A stretch of 64,000 bases of DNA from JBFXAF01 sp050184585 (GCA_050184585.1 JBFXAF010000004.1:372001-436000), one strand, 5' to 3'; positions 33,113-41,831 are shown, counted from the first letter of the stretch. Notes: generated by a model not told the origin, from the sequence alone. A program made the numbers and translations.

Positions 33113-34087
33113 ATGACTATCTCCAACATCCAGAGCATCAAAACCTTCCTGGCCATCGCCGAAACGGGCTCATTCGCAAGCGCCGCGCGCGCCGTTTACC
33201 GAACCCAATCAGCCGTAACGATGCAGGTAAAGGCGCTGGAGGACAGTCTCGGCATGGAGCTGTTCGACCGCTCGCGACGGCCGCCGATCCTCAACGATGC
33301 AGGCCGCGCCTTCGCGGAAAAGGCGCGCGACGTCGTCCAAGCCTTTGAACGGCTCTTCGAGGAAGTCGGCGACCAGACGATCGGTGGACACCTGCGTCTG
33401 GGCGTGGTTCCCAGCGCCATCACCGGTCTGATCCCGCGCGCGCTGGTGGCGCTCAGATCCAAGTATTCCGAACTCCACATCGAGCTGACGATGGGCCTTT
33501 CGGCTGATCTGGTGAAGCAACTGAGGCAGGGCTCCCTCGACGCCGCGGTGGTTAGCGAACTCCTTGAGAGCAGGTCGGGTCTCCAATGGTGGCCGTTCGT
33601 CCGGGAGCCGCTGGTGCTCATTGCTCCTATCGACGCTCCCGACCTGCCGGCGGAGCAGCTGATCTCGGCCTATCCCTTCATCCGCTATACGCGCGCGGCT
33701 TGGGTCGGCGAACTGATCGACCGCTTCATCAAGCGCCGGCGGCTGCAGGTCAACGAAACCATGATGCTCGACACGCTCGAGGCCATCACCACGATGGTCC
33801 ACTACGGCCTTGGCGTCTCCATCGTGCCGCTGCGCATCACGGGATCCGCCATCGAGCTTCCGGTACGGCGCGTGGCCTTCGAGGGCGCGAGCGTGCAGCG
33901 TGTCGTGGGCCTCGTTCAAGCGACCGGCCATCCGAAGGCGACGCTTGCCGAAGCGCTTCTGCTCGAACTCAAGAACCTCGCCAATTCTGCCGTCGCGCCG
34001 CCGATCAGCATGGGTCACGGTCGCAGGACGGCCGTTTCGGTGGAAAGGGCGCGCGGCCGCCAGCCCACCAAGCTTAAGCACAAATGA
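33113..34087 (+). CDS. LysR-family transcriptional regulator
   Basis: A 324-residue LysR protein: N-terminal winged helix-turn-helix at 8-66 ('FLAIAETGSFASAARAVY', 'QSAVTMQVKALEDSLG') and a periplasmic-binding-like effector domain from about 95. ATG follows CTGGAGCAGCT. It is divergent from the carboxylase operon, with a TGAA-N7-TTCA repeat between them; another copy overlaps its own stop codon. Five such copies mark the promoters of region B, so this is the best candidate for the pathway regulator. The inducer is unknown, most likely a pathway acid. Confidence 0.93.
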   Translation: MTISNIQSIKTFLAIAETGSFASAARAVYRTQSAVTMQVKALEDSLGMELFDRSRRPPILNDAGRAFAEKARDVVQAFERLFEEVGDQTIGGHLRLGVVPSAITGLIPRALVALRSKYSELHIELTMGLSADLVKQLRQGSLDAAVVSELLESRSGLQWWPFVREPLVLIAPIDAPDLPAEQLISAYPFIRYTRAAWVGELIDRFIKRRRLQVNETMMLDTLEAITTMVHYGLGVSIVPLRITGSAIELPVRRVAFEGASVQRVVGLVQATGHPKATLAEALLLELKNLANSAVAPPISMGHGRRTAVSVERARGRQPTKLKHK

Positions 34088-34100
34088 AATAGATATTCAT
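34084..34100. promoter_or_regulatory. Inverted repeat TGAA-N7-TTCA (site 2) upstream of flavoprotein
   Basis: ATGAAATAGATATTCAT overlaps the lysR stop codon and lies 164 nt upstream of the flavoprotein ATG. Downstream sequence also resembles that after site 3 (TTYGACGCG, then GCTA, then a GC-ATG element), so the two promoters look like copies of each other. Confidence 0.6.
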
Positions 34101-34263
34101 CCGTTTTCGTTATTTCCTTCGACGCGTTCCTGCTACCCTGCACATGTCCTTCTCGATCGAGATCCGATCCAGGACAGCATATATTTGGCAAATCCGAAAA
34201 TGTCTCCGTAGCGTGGGCACGAGGCATTGATCTCGACGACCCTCCCGGCGACAGGATACGGGC

Positions 34264-35637
34264 ATGGATCACGACGTCGACTTCCTCATTGTCGGGGCCG
34301 GCGCGTGTGGCCTGGCCGCCGCGATCGCAGCCCACGACGCCGGATTATCGGTGGCGATTCTCGAGAAGATGCCTCGCCCGGGCGGAAACCTGGCCCTTTC
34401 CACAGGTTCGATCGCGGGCGCCGGAACGCGTTTCCAGCGCGAGGCAAGGATTGAGGACAGCGGCAGCCGCTTTTGTTCTGACCTGATGCGCATCGCACCC
34501 GACACCGATGACGCGGACCTCGTACGCCGGGTCACGGAGATTTCTGCAGAAACGGTCGAGTGGCTGGTGGACACGGTCAAGGCGCGGTTGCACCTGGTTA
34601 CCACGTACAAACATATCGGGCATACACAGGCACGACTGCACGCACCGGCGTCCCGCAGGGGCATCGATTTGCTCAACGATCTCCTGGTGTCGATCGATGC
34701 TCGCGGCATCCCAGTCGCCGTTGGTAATGAGGTCCTTGACCTGATAGCCGACGGCGGGGCAATCGTCGGTGCCCGGACAAGGGTGGGCAGGGAGACGGCG
34801 ACTGTCCGTGCGAGGAAGTTGCTTCTCGCGGTCAGCGGCTTCGGAGCCAATCGCGACCTCGTCCGCAGATTCTGTCCCGAGATCGCCGAAGCAACCTACT
34901 TCGGTGCTCAGGGTTCGACCGGCGAAGCGGTGATCTGGGGCGAGAAGCTCGGCGCCGAGCTCCTGAACATGGGCGCATACCAGGCGTTTGCGGCCGTATC
35001 GGACCCGCACGGCAGCCTGCTCTCTTGGACGACCGTCGAAAAGGGCGCCTTCATGGTCGCGCCTGACGGCCGGCGATTCGGCGACGAAAGTCTCGGCTAT
35101 TCCGGCTTCGCACGTCTCATGCTGGCGAAGACGAGGTGGGCATATGCGGTATTCGACCAGCGCATCTTCGATATCGTCGCTCTCGAGGACGAGTTTGCTG
35201 AATTGAGTCGGCTGGGCGGATTCAAATCTGCCGGCGACCCCCGCAGCCTCGCTGCTCAGATGGGTCTCGATGCCCAGGCTTTCTCCGAGACGTTCGCCGA
35301 GTACCACGCTGCCGCAACCGGAACGAGACCAGACGTCCACGGACGGCAGGATTTCGGACTTGCCCCACTCGAAGGTAGGCTGTTTGCCTGCCGCGTAGTG
35401 GCCGGGCTCTTCAACACTCAGGGAGGCTTGCGAATCGACCGCGACGCCCGAGTGTTGCGGCCGGATGGCGCGCCCATCCGCAATCTATTCGCTGGCGGTG
35501 GGGCAGCGGCAGGTATCAGCGGCCGGCAAGGCCCACTGGGTTACGCTTCAGGTTGCGGCCTGCTTTCGGCGATCGCGCTTGGCCGCGTCGCAGCCCTTGC
35601 GGCCGAACGGGAAGTTAGGCCCGGCAGAGAGAGGTGA
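34264..35637 (+). CDS. FAD-dependent oxidoreductase, fumarate reductase/KstD type
   Basis: A 457-residue flavoprotein of the FAD_binding_2 family. The N-terminal dinucleotide-binding motif is VGAGACGLAAA (12-22) with an acidic end at 'ILEK', then GGNLALSTG, and the C-terminal FAD segment 'NLFAGGGAAAGISG'. It is shorter than SdhA and lacks the covalent-FAD His motif and partner subunits nearby, so it is a soluble single-subunit dehydrogenase or reductase acting on a C-C bond next to a carbonyl or carboxylate. ATG is preceded by ACAGGATACGGGC. It is a single-gene unit between two TGAA-N7-TTCA sites. Confidence 0.88.
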   Translation: MDHDVDFLIVGAGACGLAAAIAAHDAGLSVAILEKMPRPGGNLALSTGSIAGAGTRFQREARIEDSGSRFCSDLMRIAPDTDDADLVRRVTEISAETVEWLVDTVKARLHLVTTYKHIGHTQARLHAPASRRGIDLLNDLLVSIDARGIPVAVGNEVLDLIADGGAIVGARTRVGRETATVRARKLLLAVSGFGANRDLVRRFCPEIAEATYFGAQGSTGEAVIWGEKLGAELLNMGAYQAFAAVSDPHGSLLSWTTVEKGAFMVAPDGRRFGDESLGYSGFARLMLAKTRWAYAVFDQRIFDIVALEDEFAELSRLGGFKSAGDPRSLAAQMGLDAQAFSETFAEYHAAATGTRPDVHGRQDFGLAPLEGRLFACRVVAGLFNTQGGLRIDRDARVLRPDGAPIRNLFAGGGAAAGISGRQGPLGYASGCGLLSAIALGRVAALAAEREVRPGRER

Positions 35638-35671
35638 ACCACCGTTCGTTAGGTCGTCAACTTAAGCTCGA

Positions 35672-35688
35672 ATGAAGTAGATATTCAT
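35672..35688. promoter_or_regulatory. Inverted repeat TGAA-N7-TTCA (site 3) upstream of the SDH-like operon
   Basis: ATGAAGTAGATATTCAT, 126 nt before the FeS-subunit ATG, differs from site 2 at one base. A run of nine T residues and TTGACGCG follow. The interval 35638-35813 holds no gene. Confidence 0.6.
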
Positions 35689-35813
35689 ACTTATTCGTTT
35701 TTTTTTGACGCGGGGCGCTTGCTAATTTGCATGCGCTTCGTCTGGATCAGTCGCGTCGTTGGACGGCCTCACTTAGCGAAAAGAAATATATCTGATGTAG
35801 CGCAAGGATAAAA

Positions 35814-36545
35814 ATGCCGAGCGTTGAGCGCAAGGTAAGCGTATCGGTTTGGCGCGGCGGAGAAAGTGGCGAGTTCGTTTCCTATGACGTGCCGATGTAT
35901 GTGAGCCAGACGGTGCTCGACATCGTCACATGGATCCAGCGCAACATCGATACGACACTTTCATATCGGTTCGCCTGCCGGGTCGGCATGTGCGGTTCCT
36001 GCGCCATGACGGTCAACGGCAGACCCCGTTGGACATGTCGGACTCACGTCTCGTCGGTTGCGGGCGACGGCCACGTCGAGATCGCGCCGCTCGAGAACCT
36101 GCCTGTCGTCAAAGACCTGGTCGTGGACATGCGTCCCTTCTTCGAGAAGTGGCAGGATGCCAAGGGCCGTTTCGAGCCGTCACTGACGCGCGAGGACCCG
36201 ATCGAGAGGATCAGGCCCGACGACCCTGCGCGCATATCGGCGGACAAGGCCATCGAATGCATCAATTGCGGTGTCTGCTACGCCGCCTGCGATACCGTGC
36301 GCTGGAACCCCGACTATCTGGGCCCCGCGCAGCTCAATCGCGCCTGGACGCTGGTGAACGACGTACGGGACGCAGGCAATGCCGAACGCCTTACTGCGGT
36401 CTCCCGCGACGGTGGCTGCCACTCCTGTCACTCGCATCAGTCCTGCCAGGAATTCTGCCCGGTGGCCCTCAACCCGACCGCGTCGATCGCTGGGCTGAAG
36501 CGCCGTTCGGCGCAGGCCGCGATCAAGGGCGAGATACCCGCGTGA
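35814..36545 (+). CDS. Succinate dehydrogenase/fumarate reductase-like iron-sulfur subunit
   Basis: A 243-residue SdhB/FrdB homologue. N-terminal 2Fe-2S ligands lie in CRVGMCGSC with a fourth Cys in RWTC. The C-terminal 4Fe-4S set is CINCGVCYAAC, and the 3Fe-4S set is CHSCHSHQSCQEFCPV. All cluster Cys are present, so it should relay electrons between flavin and quinone. It is the first gene of a B-C-D-A operon that continues into a class I fumarase. The operator 126 nt upstream and the catabolic company suggest a paralogue for a succinate analogue, not the TCA-cycle enzyme. Confidence 0.93.
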   Translation: MPSVERKVSVSVWRGGESGEFVSYDVPMYVSQTVLDIVTWIQRNIDTTLSYRFACRVGMCGSCAMTVNGRPRWTCRTHVSSVAGDGHVEIAPLENLPVVKDLVVDMRPFFEKWQDAKGRFEPSLTREDPIERIRPDDPARISADKAIECINCGVCYAACDTVRWNPDYLGPAQLNRAWTLVNDVRDAGNAERLTAVSRDGGCHSCHSHQSCQEFCPVALNPTASIAGLKRRSAQAAIKGEIPA

Positions 36546-36871
36546 GCGTGCGGCTCTACATACTGCAGCGCGTGACGGCGCTGATCCTTCTGCCGATGAT
36601 CATCGTGCATGTCGCGGTGATCTTCTATGCCACGCGGAATGGACTGACGGCGGCCGAGATACTGGAAAGGACACGAGGGAGCCTGAGCTGGGGGCTGTAT
36701 TACGGGACGTTCGTCGTCGCCGCCTCTATCCACGGCGCCATCGGCGTGCGGAACGTGCTGGTTGAATGGTCGCCGGCCCCGGCCCGCCTCGCCTCGGTCG
36801 GCTCCGCTGCGATCGGCGCACTGCTCATCGTGCTCGGTTTCCGGGCGGTTGCGGCGGTCGTGCTCGCATGA
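36542..36871 (+). CDS. SDH-like membrane anchor subunit (first)
   Basis: A 109-residue hydrophobic protein read from a GTG at 36542 that overlaps the FeS-subunit stop (GTGA). Three membrane spans are evident: about 9-30 (LILLPMIIVHVAVIFYA), 49-70 (YYGTFVVAASIHGAIG) and 82-107. His22 and His62 are possible heme ligands or quinone-site residues. Sequence is too short and variable to call SdhC or SdhD, but the position between FeS and second anchor genes is decisive. Its own stop overlaps the next start (ATGA). Confidence 0.82.
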   Translation: MSVRLYILQRVTALILLPMIIVHVAVIFYATRNGLTAAEILERTRGSLSWGLYYGTFVVAASIHGAIGVRNVLVEWSPAPARLASVGSAAIGALLIVLGFRAVAAVVLA

Positions 36872-37227
36872 ATGCCCAGCGAGCCACCTTCCTCGCAAGC
36901 CGTCGGCGCCCGCTCTGGCTCGCCGCGCTGCTGCATCGGCTGTCCGGCTTGGGACTGGCGCTGTTCCTGCCGCTGCATTTTCTCGTGCTTGGTCTCGCCA
37001 TCGACGGCGAGGCAGAGCTCGAGGGCTTTCTGCGCTGGACGGACATGCCGTTGGTCAAGGCGGCGGAAGGCGGGCTGCTGTTCCTGCTCGTTGTGCACAT
37101 GCTCGGTGGCGTGCGGCTGCTCGTCATCGAGAACTTTCCCTGGCGCGGCCGCCAGAAACAGATGGCCTTCGCAGCGGTCGGCGCCGCCGCCGCGGTGATG
37201 TTCGCATTTCTGGCAAGCCCGTTGTGA
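36868..37227 (+). CDS. SDH-like membrane anchor subunit (second, SdhC-like)
   Basis: A 119-residue membrane protein with about three spans. It carries 'LLHRLSGLGLALFLPLHF' (about 21-38), the H-R-x-S-G motif of SdhC that shapes the quinone site, and 'VVHMLGGVRLLV' (about 75-86), comparable to the heme-b His region. The start at 36868 overlaps the previous stop (ATGA); a longer upstream frame is excluded by the coupling. Together with the other three subunits it makes a quinone-linked membrane complex. Confidence 0.85.
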   Translation: MNAQRATFLASRRRPLWLAALLHRLSGLGLALFLPLHFLVLGLAIDGEAELEGFLRWTDMPLVKAAEGGLLFLLVVHMLGGVRLLVIENFPWRGRQKQMAFAAVGAAAAVMFAFLASPL

Positions 37228-37235
37228 GGCGTTCC

Positions 37236-38972
37236 ATGATGCTTGAACGTTCTCAGACGGATGTTCTGATCCTCGGTTCCGGCGGGGCGGGCCTGTTCGC
37301 AGCGCTTCACGCCCTGCAAGCTGATCCGGACCTCGACATCACCATCGCCACCAAGGGTCTGCTCGGAAAATCCGGCTGCACGCGCATGGTCCAGGGCGGC
37401 TACAACGTCGCGCTGCACCAGGGCGACTCGGTCGAACGTCATTTCATGGACACGATCGAGGGCGGCAAGTGGCTGCCGCATCAGGAGTTGGCGTGGACGC
37501 TGGTCACCAAGGCGGTCGAGCGCGTCCGCGAGTTGGAGAATGAGATCGGCTGCTTCTTCGATCGCAACCCCGACGGCTCGCTGCATGGCAAGGCCTTTGC
37601 CGGACAGACATTCGATCGCACGGTTCACAAGGGCGACCTCACCGGCATCGAGATCATGAACCGGCTGATGGAGCAGGTCTGGGCGCGCCCGGCAATCCGG
37701 AGGCTCGAGGAGCACCGCGCCCTCGCCCTCATCAGGTCCGGGGACGGCGCGTCGATTTCCGGCGTTCTGATGGTCGACGTCCGCACTGGGCAGTACCGGT
37801 TCATACAGGCCCGCGCGGTCCTGCTCGCCACAGGCGGCGGGCCGACCATGTACCGCTACCATACTCCGTCCGGCGACAAGAGCATGGACGGGCTGGCGAT
37901 GGCGTTCCGCGCCGGGGTGCGGCTACGCGACATGGAGATGGTGCAGTTCCATCCGACCGGCCTGCTTGCAGGCGCGCAGACCCGCATGACGGGCACCGTG
38001 CTCGAGGAAGGCCTGCGCGGGGCCGGCGGCTATCTTCTCGACGGTTCCAAACGGCGCTTCATGGGCGACTACGACCCGAGGCTCGAGCGCGCGACGCGCG
38101 ACGTGGTCAGCCGGGCCATGTATGCCGAGATGCGGGCCGGACGGACCACGCCTGGCGGCGGACTCTACATCACCATGGCGCATCTCGGTCCCGCGACCGT
38201 CGCTAAGCAGTTCAAGGGCATGGTCGACCGCTGCCGCGATTGCGGCTTCGACCTCGCTGGCGGGCTGGTCGAGGTGGTGCCGACGGCGCATTATTTCATG
38301 GGCGGCGTCATGATCGCGCCGGATACCTCCACGGACCTGCCGGGACTCTTCTGCGCCGGCGAGGACGCCAGCGGCATGCACGGCGCCAACAGGCTCGGCG
38401 GCAACGGCGTCGCCAATTCGACGGTGTTCGGGGGCATCGCCGGCGAGGTCATGCCCGGCCGGATCGCCGCGGTGGGAGGCCATCGTCCGCCGGACGAGCA
38501 TGTGCTCGCCGCCGAGATCGACCGGGCCGAGCAGCCGTTCCGCTGCAAGCCGGGCGACGTGAACATGCTGCGCGAGCGGCTGATGGACACGATGTGGGAC
38601 GATGTCGGCGTCATCCGCGACCGGGCCGGCCTCGACCGCGGGCTCGCGGCCATCGACGCGATCGAGGCGGAACTGATGGCGACCGGCGTGCCCGACCTCG
38701 GCCGGGCCTTCAACGTAACCTGGAACGATTGGCTCAACCTGCGCTCGCTCTGCGAGACCAGCCGGCTGATCGCGCTGTCGGCAAGGCATCGCGAGAACTC
38801 GCGGGGCGCGCATTACCGGTCCGACTTCGAGGAACCGGGCGATCTCGCCACGTCCACCTATGTCGTCGTCTCGCAAACCGATCGGGGGGTGAAGATCGAT
38901 GACGAACCGGTACTCTTCACGCATGTCCAGCCGGGCGGCTCGTTGCTGCGTGACCGACTTGCAGCGGAATAG
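37236..38972 (+). CDS. Succinate dehydrogenase/fumarate reductase-like flavoprotein, covalent-FAD His replaced by Cys
   Basis: A 578-residue SdhA/FrdA homologue, close to normal length. Dinucleotide motif LGSGGAGLFAA (13-23), substrate HPTG (239-242), a late active-site His in 'PTAHYFMGG' (H352) and 'NRLGGNGVANSTVFG' near the FAD. The position that carries the FAD-linking His in SdhA/FrdA (SHTVxAxGG) is Cys48 here (GCTRMVQGG). FAD is therefore probably non-covalent, or attached differently, as in L-aspartate oxidase. The ATG at 37236 follows GAGGCGTTCC. It oxidises or reduces a dicarboxylate C-C bond; substrate range may differ from succinate. Confidence 0.92.
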   Translation: MMLERSQTDVLILGSGGAGLFAALHALQADPDLDITIATKGLLGKSGCTRMVQGGYNVALHQGDSVERHFMDTIEGGKWLPHQELAWTLVTKAVERVRELENEIGCFFDRNPDGSLHGKAFAGQTFDRTVHKGDLTGIEIMNRLMEQVWARPAIRRLEEHRALALIRSGDGASISGVLMVDVRTGQYRFIQARAVLLATGGGPTMYRYHTPSGDKSMDGLAMAFRAGVRLRDMEMVQFHPTGLLAGAQTRMTGTVLEEGLRGAGGYLLDGSKRRFMGDYDPRLERATRDVVSRAMYAEMRAGRTTPGGGLYITMAHLGPATVAKQFKGMVDRCRDCGFDLAGGLVEVVPTAHYFMGGVMIAPDTSTDLPGLFCAGEDASGMHGANRLGGNGVANSTVFGGIAGEVMPGRIAAVGGHRPPDEHVLAAEIDRAEQPFRCKPGDVNMLRERLMDTMWDDVGVIRDRAGLDRGLAAIDAIEAELMATGVPDLGRAFNVTWNDWLNLRSLCETSRLIALSARHRENSRGAHYRSDFEEPGDLATSTYVVVSQTDRGVKIDDEPVLFTHVQPGGSLLRDRLAAE

Positions 38973-38980
38973 GTGACGCG

Positions 38981-39940
38981 ATGATAGCGATCGACACGCT
39001 CCAGCGAACGGCCGAAGAGTTGATGGCCAAGGCCGCCATCGAGATTCCCGAGGACTATTTACAGGGTCTGCGCACCTGCGCCGCGAGCGAGAAGACGGAC
39101 CTGTCGTCCTTCGTCATCCGGGCCATGCTCGACAACTACGAGGCGGCCAAGGAGGACCGTCGCGCCATGTGCGGTGACACGGGCGTGCCACGCTGGTACG
39201 TCAAGATGGGCAACGAAGCGCGGGTGCAGGATGGCCCCATCGCTCTGGAAGCGGCGCTAAGGCGAGCGACGGCACGCGCAACCGACACCGTGCCGCTACG
39301 TCCCAACCGCGTGCATCCCCTCTGGCGCACGGATCACAACAACAATTGCGGCATCGGCGCGCCCGAGATCGAATATGCGTTTCATCCTGAGGCGGACTGG
39401 ATCGAACTGACCACTGTTCACAAGGGCGGCCTGTTCGGGTCCGATTACCGCATGCTCTTCCCTGCCGACGGGATCGAGGGGATCAAGCGCTTCTACCTCG
39501 ACACGCTGGTCTCGTTCGGCAAGCGCGGCCTCGCCTGCCAGCCGGCCATTGTCGGTATCGGCCTTGGAGGGTCGAAGGACATCTGCATGGTGCTGGGCAA
39601 GCAGGCGTCGTGCCTGCGCACCGTGGGGTCGCGCAACCCCGATCCACGGATCGCGGCGATGGAAGATGAGCTCAAGGAGCTTGGCAACAGCATCGGCATG
39701 GGCGCGATGGGGTTTATGGGAAGCTCGATGGTCGTCGATTGCCACATCGAGGTGGGATACTGCCATACGGGCGGCATGCCGATGAGCGTCCACATGTTCT
39801 GCCTGTCGTCGCGCCGCTCCTGCGCACGCATCCATGCGGACGGACGCGTCGAGTTCCGCACCGATCCCATGTGGTTCACGGACTACATGCGGCGCTCGAC
39901 GGTCGAGTGGGACGTGCCCGTAGCCGAGGCGGCGGAGTAG
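38981..39940 (+). CDS. Class I fumarase/L(+)-tartrate dehydratase alpha subunit
   Basis: A 319-residue protein of the class I hydro-lyase alpha family (TtdA / two-subunit fumarase / mesaconase), a 4Fe-4S enzyme adding water to a fumarate-type double bond. CGDTGVPRWYVKMG (about 64-77) provides one cluster Cys, and 'GIGLGGSKDICMVLGKQA' and 'VDCHIEVGYCHTGG' give other conserved residues. It lies 8 nt after the flavoprotein gene and 4 nt before the beta subunit, so desaturation and hydration are encoded together. Fumarate, mesaconate or a larger alkylfumarate are all possible. Confidence 0.9.
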   Translation: MIAIDTLQRTAEELMAKAAIEIPEDYLQGLRTCAASEKTDLSSFVIRAMLDNYEAAKEDRRAMCGDTGVPRWYVKMGNEARVQDGPIALEAALRRATARATDTVPLRPNRVHPLWRTDHNNNCGIGAPEIEYAFHPEADWIELTTVHKGGLFGSDYRMLFPADGIEGIKRFYLDTLVSFGKRGLACQPAIVGIGLGGSKDICMVLGKQASCLRTVGSRNPDPRIAAMEDELKELGNSIGMGAMGFMGSSMVVDCHIEVGYCHTGGMPMSVHMFCLSSRRSCARIHADGRVEFRTDPMWFTDYMRRSTVEWDVPVAEAAE

Positions 39941-39944
39941 CGTC

Positions 39945-40613
39945 ATGACCGCATTGCCGACTGCGCAGCTCAAGCTGCCCGTCTCGACCGAGGATCTCGC
40001 CAGGCTGGAACTCGGAACCGTGGTCTATCTTTCCGGGCGCATCTTCACCGCACGCGAGGGCGCCTACAAACGCGCCATCGAGGACGGCGTCGGCATGCCC
40101 GCCGCACCCGATATGCTGGGCAGCGCCAATTTCCATTGCTCGCCGGCCGCACGCGAGAATCCTGACGGAACCCACACCGTTGGCGCGGTGACGGCCACGG
40201 CATCCTTCCGCTTCGCCAAATGGCTCGACGGCTGGTTCAAGCTGTCGGGTTGCAACATCATCATCGGCAAGGCCGGTATGACGTCGGAGCACTATCGCAG
40301 CCTGTTCCTGCCGAACAAGGCGATCTACCTGACCACCGTGGGCTACGGGACCGGCGCTCTGCTCGGGCGAGGCATCAAATCGGTGGCTGGCGTCTACTGG
40401 GAAAAGGAACTGGGGCTCGCTCAGGCCGTATGGGTGCTGGACGTGGAGAACTTCGGGCCGTTCATCGTCGAGAGCGATCTGGACGGCAACAGCCTGTTCG
40501 AGCGGGAGAACGCGAAGATCGCCGAGAAGATCGAAGCGGCCTATGCCGGCACAAGGCCCGCTACGATGCGCCGTTTCGGCGAGACCGACGACCGGACGGA
40601 AGAACTCATCTAG
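39945..40613 (+). CDS. Class I fumarase/L(+)-tartrate dehydratase beta subunit
   Basis: A 222-residue partner of the alpha subunit (TtdB/FumA C-terminal type), with the conserved 'LSGRIFTAREGAYKRA' near 29-44 and 'GKAGMTSEHYRSLF' near 108. It supplies substrate-binding residues and no cluster Cys. Spacing of 4 nt to the alpha gene gives an obligate pair. It is followed by an intergenic repeat and a gene relic, so this marks the end of the SDH-like operon. Confidence 0.9.
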   Translation: MTALPTAQLKLPVSTEDLARLELGTVVYLSGRIFTAREGAYKRAIEDGVGMPAAPDMLGSANFHCSPAARENPDGTHTVGAVTATASFRFAKWLDGWFKLSGCNIIIGKAGMTSEHYRSLFLPNKAIYLTTVGYGTGALLGRGIKSVAGVYWEKELGLAQAVWVLDVENFGPFIVESDLDGNSLFERENAKIAEKIEAAYAGTRPATMRRFGETDDRTEELI

Positions 40614-40732
40614 AGCAATGTCCGATCAGATTGAACCGTTCTGCCGGAGGGACTTCGGGCCAGGGTCGAGGGCTTCGGCGAAGGTCGATGCGATGCATCG
40701 GCCGAGCCGGAGGCCGAAGGATTTGGCCCGAA
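40614..40732. repeat. Palindromic intergenic repeat
   Basis: Outer arms TTCGGGCCA (40654-40662) and TGGCCCGAA (40724-40732) enclose CTTCGGC (40673-40679) / GCCGAAG (40713-40719) and a central self-complementary CGATGCATCG (40691-40700). The leading part (AGAGCAATGTCCGATCAG) resembles repeats scattered through rhizobial intergenic DNA, as far as I can recall without a search. It ends inside the reading frame of a truncated gene. Confidence 0.55.
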
Positions 40733-40853
40733 CTCACCCGGCCCGAAGGGTTTCCCGCTGGCGGCGGTCTCCAAGGCGCGCTGGATCATCGAATCGCTGG
40801 GCGGCGAGATCGCGTCCGCCGACGAGGCGCGGCAGTTGATCGGCCTGGTCTGA
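40728..40853 (+). pseudogene. C-terminal relic of a BKACE (3-keto-5-aminohexanoate cleavage) family gene
   Basis: Forty-one codons ending at a TGA encode a segment like the C-terminus of BKACE proteins: KARWIIESLGGEIAS followed by ADEARQLIGL. No start codon or upstream homologous sequence remains, because the palindromic repeat lies immediately before it. BKACE enzymes cleave beta-keto acids with acetyl-CoA, so a lost step of this or a related pathway may have been encoded here. Assignment rests on a short stretch only. Confidence 0.5.
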
Positions 40854-40874
40854 ACAGGAATCTGGAGGCATGCG

Positions 40875-41657
40875 GTGACGACATCGAGGGTGGCACTGGT
40901 GACCGGCGGAGCGTCCGGGATCGGGCGCGAAAGCGCCCTGCACTTCGCCGCGGCGGGCCATCGCGTCGTCGTCGCGGACCGGGACGAGGCGGCATTGAGC
41001 GCCGTATCGGCGGAACTGACCGAACTCGGGGCAGATCATCTGGTGCGGCCCTGCGACGTGACCAGCGAGGAGTCGGTCGCCGCCCTCCACGAGGCCATCG
41101 CCGAGGCCTATGGCCGTCTGGACATCCTGGTGACCGCCGCCGGAGTCGACCTCCACCGGAGCATGGCCGACACCGCCGTCGCAGACTGGCGACGCGTCAT
41201 CGACATCAACCTGACCGGCGGGTTCCTCTGTGCGAAGCATGCCCAGGCACTGATGCGCAGCAATGGTTTCGGTCGGATCGTCTTCCTCGGATCGACCTCG
41301 GGCGTGACCGGCATGGGCTATCCCGCATACAGCGCGTCCAAGGCGGCACTTGCGGGCTTCGCCCGTTCCGCGGCGCGAGAGCTTGCGCCCTATGGGATCA
41401 CCGTCAACGTGGTCGCTCCGGGACCGGTCAAGACACCCATGACCGAGAAGCTGTGGCAGGAAGATCCCGACCGCCTGGATAACCTTAAACGTGCGGTTCC
41501 GGTCGGGCGCGTCGCGGAGGCTTCCGAGATCGCCGAACTCATCGCCTTCATATCATCGGACGCCGCTGGTTTCGTGACCGGCTCGCAGATCGTCGCCGAC
41601 GGCGGCCTTACGTCGACACTCAATCTTTCGCCGGGAAAGTGGACCGGCGCGCGATGA
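40875..41657 (+). CDS. SDR-family oxidoreductase
   Basis: A 260-residue classical SDR: TGGASGIGRE cofactor motif, 'TAAGVD' at the NNAG position, catalytic Ser in FLGSTSG, YSASK, and a 'VTGSQIVADGG' ending. The start is a GTG at 40875 preceded by TGGAGGCATGCG; the nearby ATG at 40870 is out of frame and followed by a stop. It comes after the BKACE relic and before the P450 promoter, so it may belong to the SDH-like transcript. It probably oxidises a hydroxy acid such as a malate or hydroxyacyl derivative. Confidence 0.9.
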   Translation: MTTSRVALVTGGASGIGRESALHFAAAGHRVVVADRDEAALSAVSAELTELGADHLVRPCDVTSEESVAALHEAIAEAYGRLDILVTAAGVDLHRSMADTAVADWRRVIDINLTGGFLCAKHAQALMRSNGFGRIVFLGSTSGVTGMGYPAYSASKAALAGFARSAARELAPYGITVNVVAPGPVKTPMTEKLWQEDPDRLDNLKRAVPVGRVAEASEIAELIAFISSDAAGFVTGSQIVADGGLTSTLNLSPGKWTGAR

Positions 41658-41681
41658 TATCAGGGGCGATATTGAATCCTG

Positions 41682-41718
41682 ATGAACTAGTGCCTTCATG
41701 ATTTTTTATTTTTGTGAA
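41682..41718. promoter_or_regulatory. TGAA-N8-TTCA operator (site 4) upstream of P450
   Basis: ATGAACTAGTGCCTTCATG is followed by an AT tract and a further GTGAA half-site. From TTCAT on, 19 bases (TTCATGATTTTTTATTTTT) are identical to site 5. It lies about 130 nt upstream of the P450 ATG in an otherwise empty 174 bp gap. Confidence 0.6.
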
Positions 41719-41831
41719 GCTACCGGCTGCCATAGACTGCGGGGAAACCTGTTGTCGTCGGCGCTGGTGACCATGCCGTTCCGGCGCGGCGATAGCATGA
41801 TCCAGCAGCAAGCCAGGAAACTCCCAAGCTG

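Noticed and set aside
35930..36871. A 313-residue frame containing the first SDH-like anchor
   Set aside because: Only the last 110 codons encode membrane helices. The front part is a shadow of the FeS subunit; the GTG at 36542 with GTGA coupling is the real start.
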